The notes beneath the pieces are model-generated. The model was not told the origin of the DNA. It did no database searches and saw nothing but the letters and a program-made list of their open reading frames with translations. Below are positions 1-8,110 of a stretch of DNA of 64,000 nucleotides, in pieces; position 1 is the first letter of the stretch; the number at the start of each line of letters is the position of its first letter. The DNA is taken from NCBI RefSeq assembly GCF_001698225.1, contig NZ_CP016594.1:930001-994000 (forward strand), read 5' to 3'. The DNA comes from Gordonia terrae (GTDB taxonomy: Bacteria > Actinomycetota > Actinomycetes > Mycobacteriales > Mycobacteriaceae). The translations under genes and the position numbers were made by a program.

Positions 1-326
1 CGGACATCTACGTCGTCGGCCGGTCGATGGAACTGGCGACCACTGCGGCGGCCTGGCGACTGTCCGAGGGACTCGACGCCGCAACCGATCTCGCGATCGC
101 CGCCTACTGGCTGGCCGAGGAGATCCCGCCGACCACGCGGACGATGACCCACCTGCACGGCGGCATCGGAGTCGACATCACCTATCCGCTGCACCGCTAC
201 TTCTCCCTCACCAAGGACCTGGCGCGCCTGGTGGGCGGAGCGCACGTGCGGCTCGACGAGCTCGCCGACATCACCGACGTCCCCGCCGACGACACCCGTA
301 TCGCAGAGGTGCCCGATGTTCATTGA
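1..326 (+). CDS. chsE1: Acyl-CoA dehydrogenase subunit ChsE1 (FadE28-like), C-terminal part
   Basis: The reading frame is open from the left edge, so the gene starts outside the window; about 107 C-terminal residues are present. They carry the last helices of an acyl-CoA dehydrogenase, including a HLHGGIGVD segment typical of the C-terminal domain. The gene overlaps the next acyl-CoA dehydrogenase (start at 316) by 11 nt. In M. tuberculosis fadE28 and fadE29 are neighbours and form the alpha2beta2 ChsE1-ChsE2 enzyme, which dehydrogenates 3-oxo-4-pregnene-20-carboxyl-CoA in cholesterol side-chain degradation. The assignment rests on this gene order, because the FAD-binding domains are outside the window. 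Confidence 0.85.
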   Translation, partial: DIYVVGRSMELATTAAAWRLSEGLDAATDLAIAAYWLAEEIPPTTRTMTHLHGGIGVDITYPLHRYFSLTKDLARLVGGAHVRLDELADITDVPADDTRIAEVPDVH

Positions 327-1479
327 TCTGACCCCCGAACAGCGCGCGCTGCGCGCGGAACTGCGCGAGTACTTCGCCGATCTGGTCACTCCCGATGAGG
401 CGGCGGTGATGCTCACCGAACGCCACGGACCGACCTACCGCAAGGTCATCAAGCGGATGGGCGACGACGGCTGGCTGGGCGTCGGCTGGCCGAAGGAGTT
501 CGGCGGCAAGGGCTTCGGCGAGATCGAACAGCAGATCTTCACCAACGAGGCGGTGCGTGCCGACGTCCCGCTGCCGTCGGTGACGCTGCAGACCGTCGGG
601 CCGACGCTGCAGGTGCACGGCACCGAGGATCAGAAGCAGAAGTTCCTGCCCGCGATCCTGGCCGGTGACGTGCACTTCGCCATCGGGTACACCGAACCCG
701 AGGCCGGCACCGACCTGGCGTCGTTGACCACCACCGCGGTCCGCGACGGCGACCACTATGTGGTCAACGGGCAGAAGATCTTCACGACCGGTGGGCACGA
801 CGCCGATTACATCTGGCTCGCCGTCCGCACGGACAAGGACGCGCCGAAGCACAAGGGGATCTCGATCCTCATCGTCGACACGTCCGATCCGGGCTTCACC
901 TGGACGCCGATCATCACCGCCGACGGTGCGCATCACGTCAATGCCACCTACTACCAGGATGTTCGGGTTCCGGTGTCGATGCGCGTCGGCGACGAGGGCG
1001 GCGGCTGGAAACTGATCACCACCCAGCTCAATCACGAACGCGTCATGCTGGGCCCGGCCGGCCGGATCGACGGACTCGCCGCGCGGGTGCGTGCGTGGGT
1101 GCAGCGGCCCGGTCCTGACGGGACGGTCATCGCGAAGCATCCGGACGTCCGCCGCGCGCTCGCCACCATCGACGCGTACGGCCGTATCAACGAGTTGCTC
1201 AACTGGCAGGTGGCCGCGACGGGAGAGGCCATCTCGATGGCCGACGCGGCGGCCACCAAGGTGTTCTCGACCGAACGCATCCAGACCGTCTGCCGGATGG
1301 TCGACGAGATCGTCGGGCGCTACGGCGATTTCACCGATCCGGAGACCGCGGCGCTGGTGAACTGGCTCGACGTCCAGCAGAAGCGCCACGTGGTCATCAC
1401 CTTCGGCGGTGGAGTCAACGAGGTCATGCGCGACATGATCGCGACCGCCGGTCTCGGCCTCCCGCGAGCCAAGCGATGA
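316..1479 (+). CDS. chsE2: Acyl-CoA dehydrogenase subunit ChsE2 (FadE29-like)
   Basis: A complete 387-residue acyl-CoA dehydrogenase. The N-terminal helical domain (about 1-115) is followed by the beta-barrel segment with YTEPEAGTDLASL near residue 119, which contacts flavin, and by the C-terminal helical domain. With ChsE1 it should form the heterotetramer that introduces the 17(20) double bond into the three-carbon side-chain CoA ester. The ATG at 316 lies inside the end of chsE1, and the stop overlaps the chsH2 start by 4 nt, so the genes are translationally coupled. The order chsE1-chsE2-chsH2-chsH1-ltp2 matches Rv3544c-Rv3540c of M. tuberculosis. Confidence 0.9.
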   Translation: MFIDLTPEQRALRAELREYFADLVTPDEAAVMLTERHGPTYRKVIKRMGDDGWLGVGWPKEFGGKGFGEIEQQIFTNEAVRADVPLPSVTLQTVGPTLQVHGTEDQKQKFLPAILAGDVHFAIGYTEPEAGTDLASLTTTAVRDGDHYVVNGQKIFTTGGHDADYIWLAVRTDKDAPKHKGISILIVDTSDPGFTWTPIITADGAHHVNATYYQDVRVPVSMRVGDEGGGWKLITTQLNHERVMLGPAGRIDGLAARVRAWVQRPGPDGTVIAKHPDVRRALATIDAYGRINELLNWQVAATGEAISMADAAATKVFSTERIQTVCRMVDEIVGRYGDFTDPETAALVNWLDVQQKRHVVITFGGGVNEVMRDMIATAGLGLPRAKR

Positions 1480-2540
1480 GCGCGCCCGAACTCGCCCGCG
1501 ACGGCGTCGCCGAAGACGAGGCGATCCGTGCCGCCGCGCAGGAGATCATCGACGCCGGCCCGAGCGCGCCGGTCACCGGTCGGGACCCGATCAACCAGCC
1601 CATGATCAACAACTGGGTCGAGGCGATGGGGGACACGAACCCCGTCTACACCGACGCCGACGCCGCCCGGGACGCCGGACATCCCGGCATCGTCGCGCCG
1701 CCCGCGATGGCGCAGGTGTGGACGATGCGCGGCCTCCACGGCGTGCGGACGGCGGATGACCCATTGGGCCGCGCGAGCGAACTCTTCGACGAGGCCGGCT
1801 TCACCTCGGTGGTGGCGACCAACTGCGACACCGTCTATCACCGCTACACCCGCCCGGGCGAAGAGGTCGCGCTGTCGGCCGAGCTCGTGGAGGTGGTGGG
1901 CCCGAAGAACACCGCCCTCGGTGAGGGCTGGTTCTTCACGACCAAGAACGTCTGGTCGGTCGGGGACGGCAGCGGGACGCGGGAGGTCGTCGCCGAGATG
2001 CGGTTCCGCATCCTCAAATTCCGGCCCGCGGCCAGGACCACGGCGACCGAGCAGGCGCCGGTTGCCGACGTACCTGCCGACCTGGACCCGGCGCGATTGC
2101 TGAAGCCCAGCGCATCCCGGGACACCGCCTTCTTCTGGGAGGGGGTGGCCGCGCATGAGCTGCGGATCCAGCGTGATGGCGACGGCGTGCTGCGTCACCC
2201 GCCCGTGCCTGCGACCTGGAAACCGCGTGCGGCCGACGGAACGGTCCCGCCGACGGAGTACGTGGTCGCGGCCGGTACCGGAACCATCTACAGCTACGTC
2301 GTCCACCGCGCGCCGAAGGTCCCCGGACGGCAGCTGCCGTTCGTGGTGGCGCTCGTCGAACTCGACGAAGGGGTTCGCATGCTCGGCGAACTCCGGGGCG
2401 TCGAACCGGACGAGGTGTCGATCGGCATGCGCGTGCGGGCAACCTATCTGGACTTCCCGGCCGACGAGGAGACCGGGGCCGACCCGTGGACACTGCACGC
2501 GTGGGAACCGGCCACGACGACGGAAGGTGCTCCGGCATGA
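1476..2540 (+). CDS. chsH2: Steroid enoyl-CoA hydratase subunit ChsH2 (MaoC-like plus DUF35)
   Basis: A 354-residue protein with a MaoC-like hot-dog domain (about 20-190) and a C-terminal DUF35/OB-fold (about 215-350). In the characterised system the hot-dog half pairs with ChsH1 to hydrate the 17(20)-enoyl-CoA, while the DUF35 half binds the aldolase Ltp2. Both partners are encoded directly downstream. No CxxC zinc ribbon is visible at the start of the DUF35 part, where other DUF35 proteins have one. The start overlaps the chsE2 stop and the stop overlaps the chsH1 start (ATGA in both cases). Confidence 0.9.
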   Translation: MSAPELARDGVAEDEAIRAAAQEIIDAGPSAPVTGRDPINQPMINNWVEAMGDTNPVYTDADAARDAGHPGIVAPPAMAQVWTMRGLHGVRTADDPLGRASELFDEAGFTSVVATNCDTVYHRYTRPGEEVALSAELVEVVGPKNTALGEGWFFTTKNVWSVGDGSGTREVVAEMRFRILKFRPAARTTATEQAPVADVPADLDPARLLKPSASRDTAFFWEGVAAHELRIQRDGDGVLRHPPVPATWKPRAADGTVPPTEYVVAAGTGTIYSYVVHRAPKVPGRQLPFVVALVELDEGVRMLGELRGVEPDEVSIGMRVRATYLDFPADEETGADPWTLHAWEPATTTEGAPA

Positions 2541-3010
2541 CGAGCGTTGCAGCTTACCCCGCGGCGGTCGGAACGACGCTGCCGCCGTTGACGATCGAGG
2601 CGACGCCGACGTTCGTGGTGGCGACTGCGCTGGCCACGCGCGACTTCCAAGACGTGCACCACGATCGCGATCTCGCACAGGCCAAGGGGTCCAAGGACAT
2701 CTTCGTCAACATCCTCACCGACACCGGACTGGTGGAACGGTTCATCACCGACTGGGCCGGTCCGTCCGCCCGGATCGGCTCGATCGCACTGAAACTCGGC
2801 GTCCCCTGGTATGCCTACGACACCGTCACCTTCACCGGCGAGGTCACCGCCGTCGACGACGGGGTGATCACGGTCGCCGTGACCGGCACCAATTCGCTGG
2901 GCAAGCACGTCATCTCGACGGTCACACTCACGATCGGCGCGGCCGAGCCCGCCGCCGTGGGTTCGGGGTCGGAGCATCGAGGCCCGGCCGGTCGAGGGGA
3001 GGAACTCTGA
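2537..3010 (+). CDS. chsH1: Steroid enoyl-CoA hydratase subunit ChsH1 (MaoC-like)
   Basis: A 157-residue single hot-dog protein. The hydratase-2 signature appears as DFQDVHH, with Asp36 and His41 spaced like the catalytic Asp/His pair of the family; ChsH2 lacks a clear copy, consistent with ChsH1 being the catalytic subunit. The ATG at 2537 was chosen over an in-frame ATG at 2486 because it gives the 4-nt overlap with chsH2 and avoids 17 residues lying inside chsH2. The C-terminus is a short low-complexity tail. The stop shares one base with the ltp2 start codon. Confidence 0.88.
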   Translation: MTSVAAYPAAVGTTLPPLTIEATPTFVVATALATRDFQDVHHDRDLAQAKGSKDIFVNILTDTGLVERFITDWAGPSARIGSIALKLGVPWYAYDTVTFTGEVTAVDDGVITVAVTGTNSLGKHVISTVTLTIGAAEPAAVGSGSEHRGPAGRGEEL

Positions 3011-4182
3011 TGGGGTCACTGTCCGGCCAGGCGGTGATCGCCGGAATCGGCGCCACCGAGTTCTCCAAGGATTCCGGTCGCAGCGAGCTGCGGCTCGCCG
3101 CGGAGGCGGTGTCGGCGGCGATCGCCGACGCCGGTCTCACACCCGCCGACGTCGACGGTCTCGTCACCTTCACGATGGACACCAACAGCGAGATCTCCGT
3201 CGCGCGAGCAGTGGGTATCGGAGACCTGACGTACTTCTCGCGGATCCACTACGGCGGTGGTGCCGCGTGTGCCACGGTCCAGCAGGCCGCGATGGCGGTG
3301 GCCACCGGCGTCGCCGACGTCGTGGTGGCCTACCGTGCCTTCAACGAGCGATCCGGTCTGCGCTTCGGACAGGTGAATTCGGCGGTGGCGAACCAGGAGA
3401 ACTCCTCGGGTACCGAGAACGCCTTCACCTACCCGCACGGTCTGTCCACCCCGGCCGCCTTCGTCGCGATGATCGCGCAGCGCTACATGCACGACTTCGG
3501 GTCCACCAGCGAGGATTTCGGGCGTATCGCCGTCGTCGACCGCAAGCATGCGGCGGTCAACCCGGACGCGTTCTTCTACGACAAGCCGATCACCCTGGAG
3601 GATCACCAGAACTCGCGCTACATCGCCGAACCCCTGCATCTGCTCGACTGCTGCCAGGAGTCCGACGGTGGCGTCGCACTCGTCATCGTGTCCCCGGAAC
3701 GGGCGAAAGACCTGCCGCACAAGCCCGCCGTGATCGCCGCCGCCGCTGCCGGCAGTGCGGCCGACCAGTACATCATGACCAGCTACTACCGGGATGAGCT
3801 CGCCGGTCTGCCGGAGATGGGGCTCGTCGGCCGCCAGCTCTGGTCGCAGTCGGGGCTGCGTCCCGACGACATGGACATGGCGATCCTCTACGACCACTTC
3901 ACCCCGTACACGCTCCTCCAACTCGAAGAGCTGGGGTTCTGCGGGCGCGGCGAGGCCAAGGACTTCGTCCGGGAGCCGGGAGCCCTCGAGGTCGGTGGCC
4001 GGTTGCCACTCAACACCCACGGCGGCCAGCTGGGCGAGGCCTACATCCACGGCATGAACGGGATCGCCGAAGGGGTCCGGCAGATCCGCGGGACCTCGGT
4101 CAACCAGGTCGAGAGCGCCGAGAAGGTCGTCGTCACGGCTGGGACCGGAGTTCCCACAAGCGGATTGGTGCTGACCGCATGA
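3010..4182 (+). CDS. ltp2: Side-chain aldolase Ltp2 (thiolase-fold)
   Basis: A 390-residue thiolase-superfamily protein. Ltp2 enzymes do a retro-aldol cleavage of 17-hydroxy-3-oxo-4-pregnene-20-carboxyl-CoA, giving androst-4-ene-3,17-dione and propionyl-CoA, as a complex with the DUF35 domain of ChsH2. Tyr294 (in AILYDHFTPYT) and Tyr345 (in GGQLGEAYIHG) lie where the catalytic tyrosines of characterised Ltp2 are expected. The start at 3010 overlaps the chsH1 stop by one base, completing an uninterrupted five-gene operon. About 160 nt with a tandem repeat separate it from the next gene. Confidence 0.9.
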   Translation: MGSLSGQAVIAGIGATEFSKDSGRSELRLAAEAVSAAIADAGLTPADVDGLVTFTMDTNSEISVARAVGIGDLTYFSRIHYGGGAACATVQQAAMAVATGVADVVVAYRAFNERSGLRFGQVNSAVANQENSSGTENAFTYPHGLSTPAAFVAMIAQRYMHDFGSTSEDFGRIAVVDRKHAAVNPDAFFYDKPITLEDHQNSRYIAEPLHLLDCCQESDGGVALVIVSPERAKDLPHKPAVIAAAAAGSAADQYIMTSYYRDELAGLPEMGLVGRQLWSQSGLRPDDMDMAILYDHFTPYTLLQLEELGFCGRGEAKDFVREPGALEVGGRLPLNTHGGQLGEAYIHGMNGIAEGVRQIRGTSVNQVESAEKVVVTAGTGVPTSGLVLTA

Positions 4183-4225
4183 AGCGCACCGATTTGAGAA
4201 CCCCAGACGACCCTTCGAGGCTCGT

Positions 4226-4298
4226 CGCTATCGCTCCTCGCACCTCAGGGAGCAGATGGTCGACCGCTATCGCTCCTCGCACCTCAGGGAGCAGATGG
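4226..4298 (+). repeat. Tandem copies of a 34-bp intergenic repeat
   Basis: Two identical 34-bp copies lie at 4226-4259 and 4265-4298 (period 39 bp), between ltp2 and the ligase gene. Each unit contains GCTCC and GGAGC as a short inverted repeat that could fold into a small hairpin. Similar dispersed units occur in Gordonia-like genomes as I recall them; this was not checked. Confidence 0.85.
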
Positions 4299-4342
4299 CG
4301 AACCCCCACCAACCCACTCCGTATGACCAAGGAGCGCGCACG

Positions 4343-5977
4343 ATGAAGTTCAACCTCGCCGATGTCTTCGAGACCGTGGCCGACTCGGTACCCGAGCGGA
4401 TCGCGCTCAGCTACCAGGGCAGGCAGATCAGCTACGCCGAACTCGACACCCTGTCGAACCAGGTGGCACATCTGTTCGCCGGGTCGGGGATCGGCGCGTT
4501 CGACAACGTCGCCCTGTTCCTGAAGAACAGCATCGAACACGTGACGAGCCTGTTGGGTCTGCTCAAGGTGCGTGCGGTTCCGGTCAACGTGAACTACCGC
4601 TACACCAACGCCGAACTGCAGTACATCTTCGACAACTCCGACTCCCGCGCGATCATCGTCGAACTGCCCGAGCACCAGCGCAGTGTCGCCGAACTCCTGG
4701 CCGAGATCCCCACCGTGCGCACGGTGTTCGTGATCGGCGAGATCGTCGAGGAGCTGGCGACGGCGGCCGCCGCACTCCCCGATGGACGCACCGTGGAGAT
4801 CGTGTCCTTCGCCGACGCCGAGTCCAAGCCGGACGGCCGCGACTTCGAGCCGCGCAACGGCGAAGAGTTGTATCTGCTCTACACCGGCGGCACCACCGGG
4901 TACCCGAAGGGTGTCATGTGGCAGCACGACGACTTCTTCCGCAAGCCGCTTTCCGGCGGCAATCCGTACGGGGAGGCCCGCAAAGACCTCGACGAGATCG
5001 GCACGGCGGTCAAGGATTTCCCGCCCATCGCCTTCCTGCTCGCGGCGCCGCTCATGCACGGCGCGGCGTCGTACTCACTGTTCACCTTCTTCACCCTCGG
5101 CGGGCGACTGGTCATCCAGCGGGACTTCGATCCCGAGGCCATCGTCACCGAGATCGAGAAGGAGAAGGTGAACATCGTCCTCATCGTCGGCGACGCCATG
5201 GGCATGCCACTCGTCGAGGAACTCGAGAAGCGCAAGGATGCCGTCGACCTGTCGTCGATGTTCTCGATCACCTCCGGCGGTGCGATCTGGTCCCAGCACG
5301 TGCGCGATCGCATGCTCGCGGTGAAGCCGGACCTGGTGCTGCGGGACAACTTCGGCGCGTCGGAGTCGGGCAACGACGGCGAGATCATGATGGATGACAA
5401 CGGCAACCTGAAGGTGCCGCCGACCGACCGGATGATGGTGGTCGACGAGCGGCACAACAAGATCGAGCCCGGCTCGGGGGAGGTCGGCTACATCGCGCGC
5501 ATCGGCAACGTCCCGCTCGGTTACTACAAGGACGAGGAGAAGACGGCGAAGACCTTCCCGACGCTGGCCGACGGCACCCGGATCTCGATCCTGGGCGACA
5601 TGGGCACCGTGGAGGCCGACGGGTCGATCGTGTTCCTCGGACGCGGTTCGCAGTGCATCAACACCGGTGGCGAGAAAGTCTACGCCGAGGAGGTCGAGGC
5701 GGTTCTGCACGCGCATCCGGCGATCGCCGACGCTCTCGTCGTCCCGGTCCCCGACGAGAAGTACGGGCAGCGTGTCGCCGCCGTGGTGAAGGTCGCCGAC
5801 GGCGCCGTCGAACCGTCGCTCGAGACGATCCAGGACCACTGCCGCGAGACCCTGGCCCGCTACAAGGTCCCGCGGACCGTCGTCTTCGTCGACGAGGTCA
5901 AGCGCACCCCGGCGGGCAAGGCCGATTACCGCTGGGCCAAGGCCGCCGCCGCGGCCCAGGAGACCGCCCCGGTCTGA
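4343..5977 (+). CDS. Acyl-CoA ligase, FadD19/FadD17-like
   Basis: A 544-residue member of the AMP-forming acyl-CoA synthetase family. The P-loop-like motif YTGGTTGYPKG lies near residue 178, and the C-terminal TPAGKADYRW contains the adenylation lysine. The ATG at 4343 is preceded by AAGGAG at a good distance, so it is preferred over an in-frame ATG at 4256 inside the repeat. The motif variant YTGGTTG and the position after ltp2 resemble steroid-side-chain ligases such as FadD19 and FadD17, which activate C24 or C26 steroid acids. The steroid assignment is an inference from context. The gene ends directly against the convergent LysE-type gene. Confidence 0.8.
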   Translation: MKFNLADVFETVADSVPERIALSYQGRQISYAELDTLSNQVAHLFAGSGIGAFDNVALFLKNSIEHVTSLLGLLKVRAVPVNVNYRYTNAELQYIFDNSDSRAIIVELPEHQRSVAELLAEIPTVRTVFVIGEIVEELATAAAALPDGRTVEIVSFADAESKPDGRDFEPRNGEELYLLYTGGTTGYPKGVMWQHDDFFRKPLSGGNPYGEARKDLDEIGTAVKDFPPIAFLLAAPLMHGAASYSLFTFFTLGGRLVIQRDFDPEAIVTEIEKEKVNIVLIVGDAMGMPLVEELEKRKDAVDLSSMFSITSGGAIWSQHVRDRMLAVKPDLVLRDNFGASESGNDGEIMMDDNGNLKVPPTDRMMVVDERHNKIEPGSGEVGYIARIGNVPLGYYKDEEKTAKTFPTLADGTRISILGDMGTVEADGSIVFLGRGSQCINTGGEKVYAEEVEAVLHAHPAIADALVVPVPDEKYGQRVAAVVKVADGAVEPSLETIQDHCRETLARYKVPRTVVFVDEVKRTPAGKADYRWAKAAAAAQETAPV

Positions 5978-6631
5978 TCAACCCTCGAGTGCGAGACGCA
6001 CTCCGAGCCCGATCAACGCGACTCCGCCGATCGCTTCGACGCGACGGCGGAGTCGTGTGTTCTGGAGCCAGCCCGCGATGCGGCCGGCGGCGCCCACCAG
6101 TACGGTGAAGTACGCCGCGGTCAGCGCGATGTAGATGGCCCCCAGCCCGAGGGTCGTCCACCCCGTCGAGGACCCGTCCGGCACGAAGCCGGGCAGCAGG
6201 CTGATGAACAGGATGCCGATCTTCGGGTTGAGGATGTTGGTGAGCAGGCCGGCGGTGAAACCGGAGAACAGCAGTCCCGCCTTCCGGCCCGCGGGCGGCT
6301 CGACCACGTCCTGCGATGCTGCGAGATCGGGTGCGGCGCGCAGCAGCGCGCGGACCGAGCTGATACCCATCCACACGAGGTAGCAGGCCCCGACGATCTT
6401 GAGGATCTCGTAACCGGTCTCGCTGGCCTGCAACAATGCCGACAGGCCCAGGACGGCGGCGGTGACCCAGACCATCAGTCCGCACACGATGCCGGCGGCG
6501 GTCCGGAAGGCTTCGCCGCGTCCACCGCGGACCACTCCGCGCAGGACCACCAGGGTGTCCGGACCCGGCAGCAGCACGATCAGCGCCGCGGTGACGACGA
6601 AGGACAACAGTGCGGCGAGCATGAAGGTCAT
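5978..6631 (-). CDS. LysE family amino acid/metabolite exporter
   Basis: A 217-residue inner-membrane protein with about six hydrophobic segments. The N-terminal LLPGPDTLVVLRG is the signature of LysE/RhtB exporters, and NPKIGILF near residue 133 is also typical. These proteins export amino acids or related small molecules with protons. Its stop codon abuts the stop of the convergent ligase gene with no spacer. It is probably unrelated to steroid degradation. A tandem repeat lies just upstream of its start. Confidence 0.85.
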   Translation of the reverse strand: MTFMLAALLSFVVTAALIVLLPGPDTLVVLRGVVRGGRGEAFRTAAGIVCGLMVWVTAAVLGLSALLQASETGYEILKIVGACYLVWMGISSVRALLRAAPDLAASQDVVEPPAGRKAGLLFSGFTAGLLTNILNPKIGILFISLLPGFVPDGSSTGWTTLGLGAIYIALTAAYFTVLVGAAGRIAGWLQNTRLRRRVEAIGGVALIGLGVRLALEG

Positions 6632-6679
6632 GGTAGGAACGCGCGCGCAGCTCGGTGTACGTGGGGCGGGTGGCTCCCA

Positions 6680-6777
6680 CTGCTGGCCGAGCAGCGTCGA
6701 CCGAGCGCAGCGAGGCCGCCGCGTCCCGTTCTGCTGGCCGAGCAGCGTCGACCGAGCGCAGCGAGGCCGCCGCGTCC
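6680..6777 (-). repeat. Tandem copies of a 47-bp intergenic repeat
   Basis: Two identical 47-bp copies lie at 6680-6726 and 6731-6777 (period 51 bp), in the gap between two minus-strand membrane-protein genes. The core CGACCGAGCGCAGCGAGG is a type of short dispersed repeat I recall from Gordonia-like genomes. It reads open in more than one frame, which creates spurious ORFs. Confidence 0.85.
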
Positions 6778-6793
6778 GTCGAGGTCACCTGGG

Positions 6794-8092
6794 TCAAGCC
6801 ACAGACGTCAGCCGCAGCACCGCCCACAGTGCGACCACCGCGACGACGAGCGTGGCGGGAACGGTGAGTGCGCCGAGGCGTAGGTACTCGCGGGAGGTCG
6901 GGGAGCCCCTGCCCCCGCCCGTGCTGTCGCGGCGCATGATGTCGCGCCACAGCAGATTGGCCAGCGACCCGAAGTAGGCGAGGTTGGGTCCGAGGTTGAC
7001 GCCGAGAAGCATCGCCAGGACCAGGCCGGGGTCGTGGGCGACCAGCGGGATGAGCAGCAGGGTCGCGGGCAGGTTGTTGACCAGGTTGGCGAGGACGGCG
7101 GCCAGTGCGGCGACCGCGAGCAGTGCCAGGAGTGTGGACTCGCCCGGGATGAGTCCGCCGATCCAGTCGCCGATCGGGCCGGTCCGGACCGGGAGGATGA
7201 CCACACCGAGCACGGCGACGAACCCCAGGAACGGGATGTTCAACGCGGTGGCCGTGTTTCGCAGCGTGGGCAGCGGGGCGTCGAGCAGCCGCGGCACCGT
7301 GAAGGCGGCCGCGCCCACGCCGGCCACCGCGGCCAGCGGCACGCCCAACGGTTCGGTCACGACGAACGCGACCAGTAGCAGACCGAGCATCACCAGCATC
7401 AGGGTGGGGCGGGGCGGATCCTCGACCGCGGGTTGCTCGTCAGCCGGCGAACCCGGCGCCCTGCGCGCAAGCGAGTCGGCGAAGTACAGGCGGAAGATCA
7501 GATACTCGACGACTATCGCGGCCACCCACGGCGCCAGCATCACGCCGGTGAAGCCGAGGAAACTCAGCCCGGTGGCGGAGAACGCCAAGAGGTTGGTCAG
7601 ATTCGACACCGGCATGAGGGTCGAGGCGGTGTTGGCCAGGTGCGCGTTGGCGAATGCCACCGGGGTGACCCGCGCGCCGATGCGTCGTGCGGTGGCGACG
7701 GCGACCGGGGTGAGCAACACGATCGTGGTGTCGAGGCTGAGGACCGCGGTGGTCGCCGCAGCGGCGAGAAAGACGATGCGTAACAACCGATGTGGTGAGG
7801 ATCGGCTCCAGTGGGCCAGGATTGACCCGATCCAGGTGAAGACGCCGGCTCGGGCGCTGGCATCCGCGATCACCAGCATCGCGGCCAGGAATCCGATGGT
7901 CGGGGCCATCGTCGTGATCTCGTCGGCGGCGTCCCGAACGTCGACGAGACCGAGAGCTATCAGCAGCCCGGCGATCGGAGCCGCCACGACAACGGCCGGA
8001 AGTCGCTGGGCGACAACGGTGGCGACGATCACCACCAGCAGGCCGACGACGCCGACCACGGTGCCGGCGACGCTGTCCGCGGTGAGTACCAC
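6794..8092 (-). CDS. ArsB/SLC13-type membrane transporter
   Basis: A 432-residue polytopic membrane protein with about eleven hydrophobic segments and two similar halves. LDTTIVLLTPV near residue 117 and NLVNNLPATLLLIP near residue 335 resemble the paired helical-hairpin motifs of ion transporters such as ArsB and NhaD. The substrate (arsenite, sodium or a dicarboxylate) cannot be told from sequence, and no arsenic-resistance genes are nearby. It is 18 nt downstream of the MFS gene and may be co-transcribed with it. Confidence 0.75.
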   Translation of the reverse strand: MVLTADSVAGTVVGVVGLLVVIVATVVAQRLPAVVVAAPIAGLLIALGLVDVRDAADEITTMAPTIGFLAAMLVIADASARAGVFTWIGSILAHWSRSSPHRLLRIVFLAAAATTAVLSLDTTIVLLTPVAVATARRIGARVTPVAFANAHLANTASTLMPVSNLTNLLAFSATGLSFLGFTGVMLAPWVAAIVVEYLIFRLYFADSLARRAPGSPADEQPAVEDPPRPTLMLVMLGLLLVAFVVTEPLGVPLAAVAGVGAAAFTVPRLLDAPLPTLRNTATALNIPFLGFVAVLGVVILPVRTGPIGDWIGGLIPGESTLLALLAVAALAAVLANLVNNLPATLLLIPLVAHDPGLVLAMLLGVNLGPNLAYFGSLANLLWRDIMRRDSTGGGRGSPTSREYLRLGALTVPATLVVAVVALWAVLRLTSVA

Positions 8093-8110
8093 CGGGACAG
8101 GCTACGTCAC

